Shown piece by piece: positions 46,130 to 55,483 of a stretch of DNA of 58,794 nt. The stretch covers positions 1 to 58,794 of the IMG/VR virus record IMGVR_UViG_3300017917_001147; one strand, written 5' to 3'. Position 1 is the stretch's first letter; every line of letters starts with the position of its first letter. The stretch is from a virus. Position numbers and translations under genes: made by a program. A model generated the notes under the pieces. It saw only the letters and a list, made by a program, of their open reading frames with translations. It was not told where the DNA came from and made no database searches.

Positions 46130-46919
46130 AGATTATGTAATTATCAAAATAAATGATAAAAGAATAAAAACTCAAAAACAAATACAACAAGATTTAGTAG
46201 GATTTAATCAACATTTTCCAGAGTTTGTTGATGGAAGAGATAAAAATGCAGTAAAGTCTTTTTTTCAAAATAATCAAAATATAAAAGAATTACGACCAAT
46301 GAGATATGGATATTTAGGACACTGGATATCATTTTTAAATACTTTAGTCTATATGATAAATAATAATATTGAAAATATATTAGTGTTAGAAGATGATGCT
46401 ATTTTGTCTAAAACATTTATTAATGACTTAGATATCTATATGGCCCATATGCCAGAGGATTATGATTTTTTTATAATATATAATTCTATTCCAAACTCAA
46501 AAAATTATTTGTTTTCAAAAAATGATGTATCTAACAGGGTACATCAAAGAGTGCAGATAGATCAAAACATAGAAAATATTCATAAAGACTGGGATATAGG
46601 ATGTAGCCATATAGTAAAAACATATCAGAGGTTTGGCTCTGTAGGACAAATCTTTTCGTTAGGTGGGGCAAAAAAAATAATTGAGTTGACAGAAAAAAAT
46701 GGATTTGGTATAAGTAGATGGAAAGCCAAGCCATTTGATATGACAATGTACTCATATTCTTTTAACGGAATTCTTAACGGGTATCAGCCAAATCCAATGT
46801 TGGGATTAGATAGTCTAGTTACTATAAATGATACAATAGAAGGAACAGACAATGAGACTCAGATTCAGGGAACTAAGTACGTATATTTAACTAAATTATT
46901 GGAGGATAGTGTTGGCTAA
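46113..46919 (+). CDS. Glycosyltransferase family 25-like
   Basis: 268 residues: VIIKINDKRIKTQKQIQQDL, YLGHWISFLNTLVYMINNNI, ILVLEDDAILSKTFINDL with the EDDA metal motif (near 91-95), FSLGGAKKIIEL. AAGGAAGATC before ATG 46113 decides the start. Tandem paralog at 46912-47718. Confidence 0.72.
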   Translation: MVKLNKDYVIIKINDKRIKTQKQIQQDLVGFNQHFPEFVDGRDKNAVKSFFQNNQNIKELRPMRYGYLGHWISFLNTLVYMINNNIENILVLEDDAILSKTFINDLDIYMAHMPEDYDFFIIYNSIPNSKNYLFSKNDVSNRVHQRVQIDQNIENIHKDWDIGCSHIVKTYQRFGSVGQIFSLGGAKKIIELTEKNGFGISRWKAKPFDMTMYSYSFNGILNGYQPNPMLGLDSLVTINDTIEGTDNETQIQGTKYVYLTKLLEDSVG

Positions 46920-47718
46920 ATTAAATAAAGATTTTGCAATAATTAGAATTAACGATATTCGTATAAATAATCAAAATAAAATAAGACAACAACTAAGTTC
47001 TTTTAAAGAGCATAGTTTTAAATGTATTGATGGTCATTCAGAAGAAGACGTTATAAATTTTTTTGAAATGCATCCAAATATTAAAGAAACTAGAAAAACT
47101 CGTGCTGGATATTTAGGTCATTGGCTTAGTTTTTTAAATGCCCTTTATTATATTGTTGATAATAATTTAGAAAGTTTAATGACCATAGAAGACGACGCTA
47201 TACTTTCGGAAACTTTTATAGATGATTTGTCATTATATATGAGCCATGTTCCAGAAGACTATGATTTTTTTGCAGTCTACCAATTTTTACCACACATACA
47301 TAATTCTGAGTTTTCTAGAGAAAGACTATTTTCTAAAATCACTACACATGGACAGTCATCCCACAACTTTGGTCAAATACACAATGACTGGCAAATTGGT
47401 TCTAAATATGTCGTTAGGTCATATCAAAATGTAGGGTCTGCTGGTCATATTTTTTCAAATGCTGGAGCAAAAAAAATAATATCTTTAACAGAACAAAATG
47501 GATTAGGAAAGAATAGGCTTGACGCAGGAGCATTTCGTAATTTTGATAGAACAATATATAATTATTCTTTTAAAGGCCTACTTAATGGATATCAGCCAAG
47601 TCCATATTCTGGTTTAAAAAAATTAATTACAGTTCCACATATAGCAGGTGAAACAGATATCTTATCTCAAACACATAAAACACCATATGTAATGTTGAAT
47701 GAAATATTAAGAAAGTGA
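46912..47718 (+). CDS. Glycosyltransferase family 25-like, tandem paralog
   Basis: 268 residues aligning with the preceding gene throughout: AKLNKDFAIIRINDIRINNQ, YLGHWLSFLNALYYIVDNNL, MTIEDDAILSETFIDDLSLY, FSNAGAKKIISL. The start is TTG 46912 (GGAGG 6 nt upstream); GTG 46909 is too close to that site. The overlap of 8 nt with the preceding gene suggests coupling. Confidence 0.72.
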   Translation: MAKLNKDFAIIRINDIRINNQNKIRQQLSSFKEHSFKCIDGHSEEDVINFFEMHPNIKETRKTRAGYLGHWLSFLNALYYIVDNNLESLMTIEDDAILSETFIDDLSLYMSHVPEDYDFFAVYQFLPHIHNSEFSRERLFSKITTHGQSSHNFGQIHNDWQIGSKYVVRSYQNVGSAGHIFSNAGAKKIISLTEQNGLGKNRLDAGAFRNFDRTIYNYSFKGLLNGYQPSPYSGLKKLITVPHIAGETDILSQTHKTPYVMLNEILRK

Positions 47719-47724
47719 TAAAAT
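47719..47724 (+). promoter_or_regulatory. Extended -10 box TGATAAAAT, leaderless start
   Basis: 6 nt to ATG 47731. Confidence 0.55.
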
Positions 47725-47730
47725 AGTATA

Positions 47731-48642
47731 ATGAAAAAGTTATTCATAGTTGGTGGAACTGGAACCGTTGGAATTAATTTTTGTAAATATGCATTAAAAA
47801 ATAACCTATTTGACTCAATAGTATTATTTTCCCGCAATGAAAAAAATCAGGTACTTGCTAAACGTGACTTAAATACAAATTTGGTAGATTTTATTATTGG
47901 AGATGTTAGAGATAAAGATGCACTAAGATTGGCAATGGCTGGCTCAACCCATATACTAAATACGGCAGCAATAAAGCATATAGATTTAGCAGAGCAAAAT
48001 TATAATGAAACAATTAAGACAAATGTTTATGGTGCACAAAATATTGCAGATATTATTAAAGAAATGTCAAAAACATCTATTATTAAAAATATATATATAT
48101 CAACAGATAAAGCAGCAATGCCCAACAGCATTTATGGTTCTACTAAATTAGTTGCAGAAAAAATATTTACAAATATTGATGGCAACAATATTAACTCTTC
48201 TTGTATTAGATTTGGCAATATATTAGGAAGTAGTGGATCAATCTTCGAATATTGGAGTAGCAATAGGGGAAAGCAGATCTATTTATCAGATCGAGACTTA
48301 GAAAGATATATTATAAAAATAAATACTGCTTGTCAGTTTATAGATTTTGTATTTAGCAATATGACTGGTGGAGAAATATTTATACCGTCAATGAATAAGT
48401 TTAAAGTCAGAGATATAGCAGAAATATTTTCAGATAACATAATTGAAGATGAACTTCGTCCTGGAGAAAAAATATCAGAAATCCTGTACTCCCCTGAAGA
48501 AGCAAACAGAACTATTGTCTTTGATCATCACTTTTTAATTAAGCCTAATAATACTATTAGATATAGGTCATATACAAAAGATATGCAGTTTAAAAATGAT
48601 TATGCTACAATTGGTGATATAGCAGATTATTTTGAGCAATAG
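47731..48642 (+). CDS. UDP-sugar 4,6-dehydratase-like enzyme (Polysacc_synt_2 type)
   Basis: 303 residues: GGTGTVG (8-14) NAD(P) loop, GDVRD (57-61), NTAAIKHIDLAEQ, STDKAAMPNSIYGSTK with Thr125/Asp126/Lys127 and Tyr135/Lys139, RFGNILGSSGS, ELRPGEKISEIL. These are hallmarks of PseB/CapD-type UDP-GlcNAc 4,6-dehydratases that start deoxy- and aminosugar synthesis. It would supply a modified sugar to the transferases around it. Confidence 0.82.
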   Translation: MKKLFIVGGTGTVGINFCKYALKNNLFDSIVLFSRNEKNQVLAKRDLNTNLVDFIIGDVRDKDALRLAMAGSTHILNTAAIKHIDLAEQNYNETIKTNVYGAQNIADIIKEMSKTSIIKNIYISTDKAAMPNSIYGSTKLVAEKIFTNIDGNNINSSCIRFGNILGSSGSIFEYWSSNRGKQIYLSDRDLERYIIKINTACQFIDFVFSNMTGGEIFIPSMNKFKVRDIAEIFSDNIIEDELRPGEKISEILYSPEEANRTIVFDHHFLIKPNNTIRYRSYTKDMQFKNDYATIGDIADYFEQ

Positions 48643-48659
48643 AAAACAAAGGGGTAAAA

Positions 48660-49304
48660 ATGTACGGTAATCCACAAATGGAAAGTGATAGTAAGTCAAA
48701 AATAGAGCATAAGTTTTTTGACAAATTTTTAAATAATAATTTAGTAGATTTACAAAGATTTTTAGAAATACAGTATCAGAGAATTGAAAATGGAGACTTA
48801 ATAAAAGGTCCTAAAAATCAAAACACTCCATGGGATTCGTCAAATAGCGAAACAACTATTCAATGGAATAAATATAACGTTTTTCAATTTTATCATCCAG
48901 GAATCTTTGAGTTGTTTCGGGCAGTAAAACAAATGACATTAGAGGCTTGTGATCACTACAACTTAAAGTTTGACCTAGAACAGTTTATGGTTCAAGGTTG
49001 GTTTAACATTAACTACAACAAAAAGGGTAAGTTAGATTGGCATGAGCATGGTGGAAATGGGGCACCACACTTCCATGGATATTATTGTGTTAAGGCAGAG
49101 CCATCAACAACTCACTATAGAGTATTTGATAAAGAAATAGAAAATATTAATAAAAATAATCGTGCTATTTTGTCTGAGACTGGTCACCCACATGCAATGG
49201 CAGATTGGGACTGGGACGGTCCAAGAATTACTATTGCATATGATGTTATTCCATTAAGATTTATTCCAAAGGACTGGGAACAGCACTGGATCCCAATGGT
49301 TTAA
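48660..49304 (+). CDS. 2OG-Fe(II) oxygenase-like protein
   Basis: 214 residues: WFNINYNKKGKLDWHEHGG (residues 114-132) with the HxE/H metal pair (H128), FHGYYCVKAEPST, then GHPHAM (H176/H178) and GPRITIAYDVIP (R189 for 2-oxoglutarate). This resembles the 'putative 2OG-Fe(II) oxygenase' family of phages. It sits directly ahead of a ferredoxin. Possible protein or glycan hydroxylase. Confidence 0.65.
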   Translation: MYGNPQMESDSKSKIEHKFFDKFLNNNLVDLQRFLEIQYQRIENGDLIKGPKNQNTPWDSSNSETTIQWNKYNVFQFYHPGIFELFRAVKQMTLEACDHYNLKFDLEQFMVQGWFNINYNKKGKLDWHEHGGNGAPHFHGYYCVKAEPSTTHYRVFDKEIENINKNNRAILSETGHPHAMADWDWDGPRITIAYDVIPLRFIPKDWEQHWIPMV

Positions 49305-49502
49305 ATGATAGAGGTTAATATATCTAAAAGATGTCAGGCTTGGGGGCAATGCGTTTTTGATGCCCCTGAGATATTTTCTCTTGTCGATGGAGAAAGAAAA
49401 ACTTGGGAATACTTAGTTGATAAAAGTTTAAAGGACAGAGTTGTAAATGCTGCATTACATTGTCCAAATGATGCTATATCTTATAGAGAATTAAATGATT
49501 AA
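49305..49502 (+). CDS. P450-type [3Fe-4S] ferredoxin
   Basis: 65 residues: RCQAWGQCVFDAPEIFSLVD with Cys10 and Cys16, and HCPNDAIS with Cys53. The C-x5-C...CP layout, lacking the middle cysteine, and APEIF after it are typical of actinobacterial ferredoxins that serve cytochrome P450s. It starts at the base after the oxygenase stop. No P450 is visible in this window. It may donate electrons to a host or phage oxygenase. Confidence 0.8.
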   Translation: MIEVNISKRCQAWGQCVFDAPEIFSLVDGERKTWEYLVDKSLKDRVVNAALHCPNDAISYRELND

Positions 49503-49629
49503 TAAATTATTATGTTTTATAGTTGGTCACAAAAAAACTATATCTAAATGTCCAGTAACTGGAATTAGTTTAGAGACATGTCTACGTTGTTCTCCAAAAC
49601 AACATAGCACAAAAATGACTTTTAGATAA
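49495..49629 (+). CDS. 44-residue cysteine-containing peptide
   Basis: MINKLLCFIVGHKKTISKCP, then TCLRCSPKQH. Four cysteines and two histidines suggest a zinc knot. Its ATG overlaps the ferredoxin end by 8 nt. Function unknown. Confidence 0.5.
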   Translation: MINKLLCFIVGHKKTISKCPVTGISLETCLRCSPKQHSTKMTFR

Positions 49630-49677
49630 CTCTCAACTATTACTTTAGGCACAGTTTTACTTTTTTTAAAACTCTGC

Positions 49678-49683
49678 TATACT
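49678..49683 (+). promoter_or_regulatory. Extended -10 box TGCTATACT of the RNR gene
   Basis: Leader of about 28 nt with GAAAGGTG before ATG 49718. Confidence 0.55.
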
Positions 49684-49717
49684 TAGGATCTATTCCAGAT
49701 TTCGAAAGGTGTTTTAT

Positions 49718-51748
49718 ATGTCAGACTTTTTTTCTTTTAGATTACCAGAAGACTTTGTTGAGAAGTATACAAAGTTACCATCTCCATTTGGGTTTAAAGA
49801 TGCAGCAGAAAACTCTTTAGGAGAGATTACTTTTATACGTACATATTCTCGTGTTAAAGAAGATGGTACAAAAGAAAGATGGCATGAAGTTTGTCGCCGT
49901 GTAATTGAGGGAATGTACTCAGTTCAAAAGAATCACGCTAAAGAAAACCGCCTTCCATGGAATGATTATAAGGCTCAGAAGTCAGCACAAGAAGCATTCC
50001 AAAGAATGTTTGAATTAAAGTGGACACCCCCAGGACGTGGTATGTGGACATTTGGAACGGCCATGACAATGGAAAAAAGAAACTCTGCAGCACTTCAAAA
50101 CTGTGCAATGGTTTCTACAAAGGATTTAGATAAGAATGATCCAGGTGCATTATTTGCTTGGGTTATGGATGCATTAATGCTTGGTATTGGGGTAGGATTT
50201 GATACTGTAGGACAGGAAAAGAATTTCCTAATCTATTCTCCAACAGAGCCAGAGGAGATTTATGAAATTCCAGACACTCGTGAAGGATGGGTTGAGTCTG
50301 TAAGAATTTTAATTAATTCCTACTTGAGACCAAATCAAAGTATACAGAAGTTTAATTATGACCTTATTAGGCCTCTAGGAGCCCCTATTAAGGGGTTTGG
50401 CGGGGTATCTAGTGGTCCAGCACCATTAAAGAGACTACACGACCAAATAGACAAAGTTATAGGTCAAAGAGCAGGAGAGACATTAGATGCTCGTGCAATT
50501 GTAGATCTAATTAATCTTATTGGAACATGTGTTGTTTCTGGAAATGTTCGTCGTTCTGCTACCCTTGCACTTGGAGCAGCAGGAGATGAAGCATTTATTA
50601 ATCTAAAAAATGCAGAAGTGTTTCCAGATAGAAACTCATTTGATCCTGAAAATCCAGGATGGGCATGGATGTCTAATAACTCTATTTCTGCAACAGTAGG
50701 AATGGATTACAACAAGTACACAGATTTAATTGTAAATAATGGAGAGCCAGGTTTTATATGGCTTGATGTAGCAAGAAACTATGGAAGATTGAAAGATGCA
50801 CCAGATGGAAAAGACTATCGTGTAATGGGTTTTAATCCATGTGCAGAACAACCACTAGAATCATATGAACTTTGCACTCTTGTAGAGGTTCACTTAAATC
50901 GACATGAGTCTAAAGAAGATTTCTTAAAGACATTGAAGTTTGCTTATCTATATGGAAAGACTGTAACATTGCTTCCAACACACTGGCAACAGACAAACGG
51001 AATTATGCAACGTAACCGTCGTATTGGAACATCTTTAACTGGCATTGCTTCTTTTGCAGATCAACATGGTTTGCCAACCGTTCGTGAATGGATGGACGAA
51101 GGATACAATACAATTCGTAAATATGACAATCAATATTCAGAATGGCTATGTGTTCGTGAATCAATTCGTGTAACAACCGTTAAGCCTTCTGGTTCTGTAT
51201 CAATTCTTTCTGGTGCTACTCCTGGAGTTCACTGGGGACCTGGAGGCAACTTCTTCCTTCGTGCAGTTAGATTTGGTGATACAGATCCTATGCTTCATCT
51301 ATTTAAAGCAGCAAACTATACAATTGAAAAGGATGTAGTTTCAGCAAATACATCAGTTGTATATTTCCCAATTAAATCTGGCCACCCACGTTCTGAAAAA
51401 GATGTAACTCTTTTTGAAAAGATTGCACTTGCTGCAACTGCTCAAAAATATTGGTCAGACAACGGAGTATCTGTAACCCTATCATTTGATAAAGAAACAG
51501 AGTCAAAGCATGTTGCTCCAGCGCTTCATATGTATGAGGGACAACTAAAGGCCGTTTCATTTTTACCAATGGGAAATACAGTCTATCCTCAACAGCCATA
51601 TACACAAATAACAGAAGATGAGTATAACTCATATATTGGTAAATTGAAGCATATTGATTTTTCTGCTATTTATGATGGTGTAGATAATCTAGAGGCACAA
51701 GGCGAAGCCTACTGTACAACAGATTATTGCGAAATAAAAATCTCGTAG
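49718..51748 (+). CDS. nrdJ: Adenosylcobalamin-dependent class II ribonucleotide reductase (monomeric)
   Basis: 676 residues, the size of monomeric class II enzymes. The cysteine set is complete: LQNCAMVST (C129), NPCAEQ (C375, radical site; E377) and ELC 11 residues later (C386, redox pair with C129), and a C-terminal CTTDYC (C666, C671) that shuttles electrons. It reduces ribonucleotides using B12 radical chemistry without oxygen. ATG 49718 has GAAAGGTG 6 nt upstream. The thioredoxin at 1613 may reduce it. A B12 supply must come from the host. Confidence 0.9.
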   Translation: MSDFFSFRLPEDFVEKYTKLPSPFGFKDAAENSLGEITFIRTYSRVKEDGTKERWHEVCRRVIEGMYSVQKNHAKENRLPWNDYKAQKSAQEAFQRMFELKWTPPGRGMWTFGTAMTMEKRNSAALQNCAMVSTKDLDKNDPGALFAWVMDALMLGIGVGFDTVGQEKNFLIYSPTEPEEIYEIPDTREGWVESVRILINSYLRPNQSIQKFNYDLIRPLGAPIKGFGGVSSGPAPLKRLHDQIDKVIGQRAGETLDARAIVDLINLIGTCVVSGNVRRSATLALGAAGDEAFINLKNAEVFPDRNSFDPENPGWAWMSNNSISATVGMDYNKYTDLIVNNGEPGFIWLDVARNYGRLKDAPDGKDYRVMGFNPCAEQPLESYELCTLVEVHLNRHESKEDFLKTLKFAYLYGKTVTLLPTHWQQTNGIMQRNRRIGTSLTGIASFADQHGLPTVREWMDEGYNTIRKYDNQYSEWLCVRESIRVTTVKPSGSVSILSGATPGVHWGPGGNFFLRAVRFGDTDPMLHLFKAANYTIEKDVVSANTSVVYFPIKSGHPRSEKDVTLFEKIALAATAQKYWSDNGVSVTLSFDKETESKHVAPALHMYEGQLKAVSFLPMGNTVYPQQPYTQITEDEYNSYIGKLKHIDFSAIYDGVDNLEAQGEAYCTTDYCEIKIS

Positions 51749-51775
51749 TATGATAAAATAGGGCTAGGAGAAAAT

Positions 51776-54700
51776 ATGTCTAGCCCATCAAATTTATATG
51801 CTGAAAAGGTTTATGCCGAACATCCATTGGCATTATGGTCATTAGACGAACAAGTAGACTATCTAAGTCTAATAACAGAAAATCAAAGAGACTTTGCTAA
51901 CTGGGATATAACTGGGGCATCAGATCAATACGAAAGCATAATAGCAAGTCAACCATTTGTTGATAGTATTACAAATACTATAGAGGGTACGCCAAATACA
52001 CTAGTAACATTAATAAGTCCAGACCTAGTTGAATTTTCTTCACTACAGGATCGACTAAGAACCATGTGTATAGGTACTTACTATTATTCAAATAGCGATA
52101 ACTACGACTATATAGAAATTGGTTATGAGTATATTGATTCAGATACATCTTTAATAGTTCAAAATGTAAAAAGATTTACAAACATTATTCAAGATGAATG
52201 GGCCTTTATATCCGAAACATTTGAAATACCAAATGAGACAAATGTTTTTAGGGTTTTAGTAAACATACAACTAAATGATTCTGGATCGCTACCATCTGAT
52301 TATATTTTTAACTTTAACGGTATATCTGTTGGTCAATGGTCTGAAGAGTTTAACACAACATCACTTGGAGTTAATGCAATAAATTTACCATCAACAATTG
52401 GATTGCCAGAAACTGGGCTAAAATGTATAGCGTCAAACTCTTACGGAAATAGTGCTAACACTGGCTATTATTTAATTGCTAACAATGTATTAGCATCTAA
52501 AAATACTAGCGTTCCACTTGTCTATGGCTCATCTGGAGTCATTAGATTATTCCCTAACTATGAAACAGTTATTGATGGTGTAATTGATGCTGGAGGACCA
52601 ATATCTACTACATCAGAATTTATTGACGGTGGTAATCCATCTACAGAACCTATAGAGTCGCTAGATGGAGGAATTGAAGTTTTATCTCCATCATATATAA
52701 TTCCTGGTCTAGGACTTTTAAATGAAGATGGAAAGTATAAAGAATATACCCTAGAATTTTGGACAAGAATAGATTGTAATTCATCTGAATCACATAGACT
52801 TGTTGGTCCAATTGGATCAGACGACGGTATTTATGTTGAAGGCGGACACATAACCTTAGTAGTAGGAACATCATTTAAGTCATACTTTGTTGGTCAGTGG
52901 ATAAGACCAATGCTAATTAATATGACTATATCAAAATCATTGGCAACACTAATGATTAATGGTGAAGAAGTTATAAATATGCAAATAGATTTATCACAAA
53001 TAAATTTACCAGAAAAGAATATCGTAATAGAAGGAAATTTAAAAGATCAGGACTATATTGGATTCTATTGTTATCCAGACACCCCATCTTTTGAACTTGA
53101 CTCTGTAGCCATTTATTCCTATAAGGTGCCAGGCATTGTTGCTAAAAGAAGATATGTATATGGTCAGGGAGTGGGATCATCAGAATTAATAAATAATTCA
53201 TATGCTGGTACAGAAGCATTTATAGATTACACATTTGCTGAGTATACTGCAGATTATTCATATCCAGATTTTGCTAAATGGAATCAGGGATCATTTGATA
53301 ACTTAATTACAGATAATATATCTCTTAAAACTCCAGAATATCAGTTACCAACTATATATTTTAATAATAAAACATTAACTGAATTTTATACAGATTGTAG
53401 AGCCTCTCAAACAGTAGATACCAAGTTTATATCGTTTAGACCAGATCATACATGGGACAGCACTCTGGCATATTTAAACTTTCCAAGATTAGACATTCTG
53501 CAGACTGTATTAAAAATGATATATGTAGTTTATTCTGTTGATAATACTTATTCTGGAGATCAAGTTATTTTAAAGATTTATAACTCTCAAAACAATAACA
53601 CGTTTACCGTGCTTAAACAGGGTAGTCAGATAAAATATCTATTTAACTATAATGGATCCTCTCAAGAGATTTATGCTCATACATATATTAATGAAGCAAA
53701 GCATGTTGCAGGAATTAAAATAGAAGATCTTGGGTCATCCTACGATAATATTTATTCATTTTTTAGTAACATAAGTAGTTTAAAGATGTATGTTGGTGGA
53801 GATAATACTGGTGAGTATACATTTGGTGGAAAGATCTATGCTGTTGGATTTGGCTCTGAAAATAATGCTTCTTCGTTTATAAACTTTACAAATGGAATAG
53901 CATCATATAATGAGGCACAAGACTTTATAGATAGACTTGCAAGTTATACACTTCTTCCTACAGACAAATATAATTCTTTCTTTTTAGATATTGGGGTTTC
54001 TGGATATTGGGAAGATTATTTGCCACTATCCTATTTTGGAAAATACGTAACAGATGAGTACGGCTACAAATATTATGACCTAGACTTTTTACAGTTTAAC
54101 GTAGATGCACCAGCCCCATCTGAAGCGGTAAAGTATGAAACCACATCTGAGTGGCTCTATTCACAACTAGACTCAGAATTTAATAACCCAGTACAACAAA
54201 CCTACGTACAACTTGACAACAATAACTATACTGGTTGGGATAACTATCAAGACATGAATCAGAACTCTGACCAGTATAAAAAATATAATATTTCTGAGTC
54301 TGAGGTTAAATCTTATTTAACTATGCAGTATATGTTGGATGGATCAAACCTTCTTCAAAGCAACTTTACAACAACTACACAGATTGATGAAAACAAGGTT
54401 ATAGATTTTTCTAAGCACTCAAACTGGTCAACACACAGATTTGAAATAGTAGATAACTCAATTATTTACCCACCAGCAAGTGCTGATTTTAATTCTTTAG
54501 CAGTAGTTTATAGATTAGAGATTAATACTAGAAATACAGTTAATCGACCAATTGCAATAAAGAAATTACAAATTACCTCTCAGTCTTTAGATCATAACAA
54601 GTTTAACAAAATTGGAACAAGATTTGGAACCCCTCTATATCCATATACTAGAAGCGGTATATATTATGACTTTAAAACAAAGAACCCATTTGCAATTTCA

Positions 54701-55465
54701 AAAACATCATCTCCATACCTATATGCTACACAATCTAGCGGAATAGAAATTAGAAATGAATATGAGACGGATGTTGATAAAGGAATATCGTTGCCTATTA
54801 ACTCAGGAAGAACGCCTAGTTTCCAGGTTGCTGCAGTACAATTTTGGATGAGATCTAATAAGAGTAAATTTCCAGCAACAAAACAAAAAATATTTGAAAT
54901 TAATTATCTATCAGATACGGTAGAGTTTTTTATACTAGCAAATAGTGAAAATGGTGATCGTGCAAAAATATTTGCTGTTAATAAAAAAACTAATACGCCA
55001 TTTACAGGTCTAACATACTATATAAACGGAAATTTTGTTCGTGAACCTGTAGTATCAAGAAAAGAATGGACAGTTATTGGAATGTCCTTTGAAAATAACC
55101 TGTCGTTTGATGGAATGTTTGGATCTATGAATATTACTGGACCTTATATTTTTAATAATATATCTTATTATCAGGCTACAAACCTTCAGTTGGCACAGAG
55201 TAGAAATCTTAGATCTTGGTCTAAAGTTAAGACGGTATCGTCAGTAGATAAAGACTGGCAGGATTGGCTAACTTATACATGGAACCAAGTACTGATATTA
55301 AGAACCTCAAATCTATATGGAACTAACCCTGCTGACATATATAAGACATATATTGGCACAAATAAGATAATTATTGACGATAATGAGGGAATGTCATTTA
55401 ATCCAGATACGATAAAGATGTATCAAGATGCTACGTGGCAATCATTTATTGTAACTCCAGTATAA
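51776..55465 (+). CDS. Giant LamG-like structural protein (minor tail/fibre)
   Basis: 1229 residues starting SSPSNLYAEKVYAEHPLALW, a motif found in actinophage minor tail proteins. Two or more concanavalin/LamG-like beta domains are likely: LNEDGKYKEYTLEFWTRIDC near 315 and VAAVQFWMRSNKSKFPATKQ near 1020. No membrane segment. Likely a host-recognition or adhesion protein. CTAGGAGAAAAT precedes the ATG. Confidence 0.72.
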   Translation: MSSPSNLYAEKVYAEHPLALWSLDEQVDYLSLITENQRDFANWDITGASDQYESIIASQPFVDSITNTIEGTPNTLVTLISPDLVEFSSLQDRLRTMCIGTYYYSNSDNYDYIEIGYEYIDSDTSLIVQNVKRFTNIIQDEWAFISETFEIPNETNVFRVLVNIQLNDSGSLPSDYIFNFNGISVGQWSEEFNTTSLGVNAINLPSTIGLPETGLKCIASNSYGNSANTGYYLIANNVLASKNTSVPLVYGSSGVIRLFPNYETVIDGVIDAGGPISTTSEFIDGGNPSTEPIESLDGGIEVLSPSYIIPGLGLLNEDGKYKEYTLEFWTRIDCNSSESHRLVGPIGSDDGIYVEGGHITLVVGTSFKSYFVGQWIRPMLINMTISKSLATLMINGEEVINMQIDLSQINLPEKNIVIEGNLKDQDYIGFYCYPDTPSFELDSVAIYSYKVPGIVAKRRYVYGQGVGSSELINNSYAGTEAFIDYTFAEYTADYSYPDFAKWNQGSFDNLITDNISLKTPEYQLPTIYFNNKTLTEFYTDCRASQTVDTKFISFRPDHTWDSTLAYLNFPRLDILQTVLKMIYVVYSVDNTYSGDQVILKIYNSQNNNTFTVLKQGSQIKYLFNYNGSSQEIYAHTYINEAKHVAGIKIEDLGSSYDNIYSFFSNISSLKMYVGGDNTGEYTFGGKIYAVGFGSENNASSFINFTNGIASYNEAQDFIDRLASYTLLPTDKYNSFFLDIGVSGYWEDYLPLSYFGKYVTDEYGYKYYDLDFLQFNVDAPAPSEAVKYETTSEWLYSQLDSEFNNPVQQTYVQLDNNNYTGWDNYQDMNQNSDQYKKYNISESEVKSYLTMQYMLDGSNLLQSNFTTTTQIDENKVIDFSKHSNWSTHRFEIVDNSIIYPPASADFNSLAVVYRLEINTRNTVNRPIAIKKLQITSQSLDHNKFNKIGTRFGTPLYPYTRSGIYYDFKTKNPFAISKTSSPYLYATQSSGIEIRNEYETDVDKGISLPINSGRTPSFQVAAVQFWMRSNKSKFPATKQKIFEINYLSDTVEFFILANSENGDRAKIFAVNKKTNTPFTGLTYYINGNFVREPVVSRKEWTVIGMSFENNLSFDGMFGSMNITGPYIFNNISYYQATNLQLAQSRNLRSWSKVKTVSSVDKDWQDWLTYTWNQVLILRTSNLYGTNPADIYKTYIGTNKIIIDDNEGMSFNPDTIKMYQDATWQSFIVTPV

Positions 55466-55470
55466 TATGG

Positions 55471-55476
55471 TATACT
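55471..55476 (+). promoter_or_regulatory. -10 box TATACT, probably leaderless
   Basis: 7 nt to ATG 55484; a GTG at 55478 is in frame but lies too close to the box. Confidence 0.5.
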
Positions 55477-55483
55477 TGTGGTT

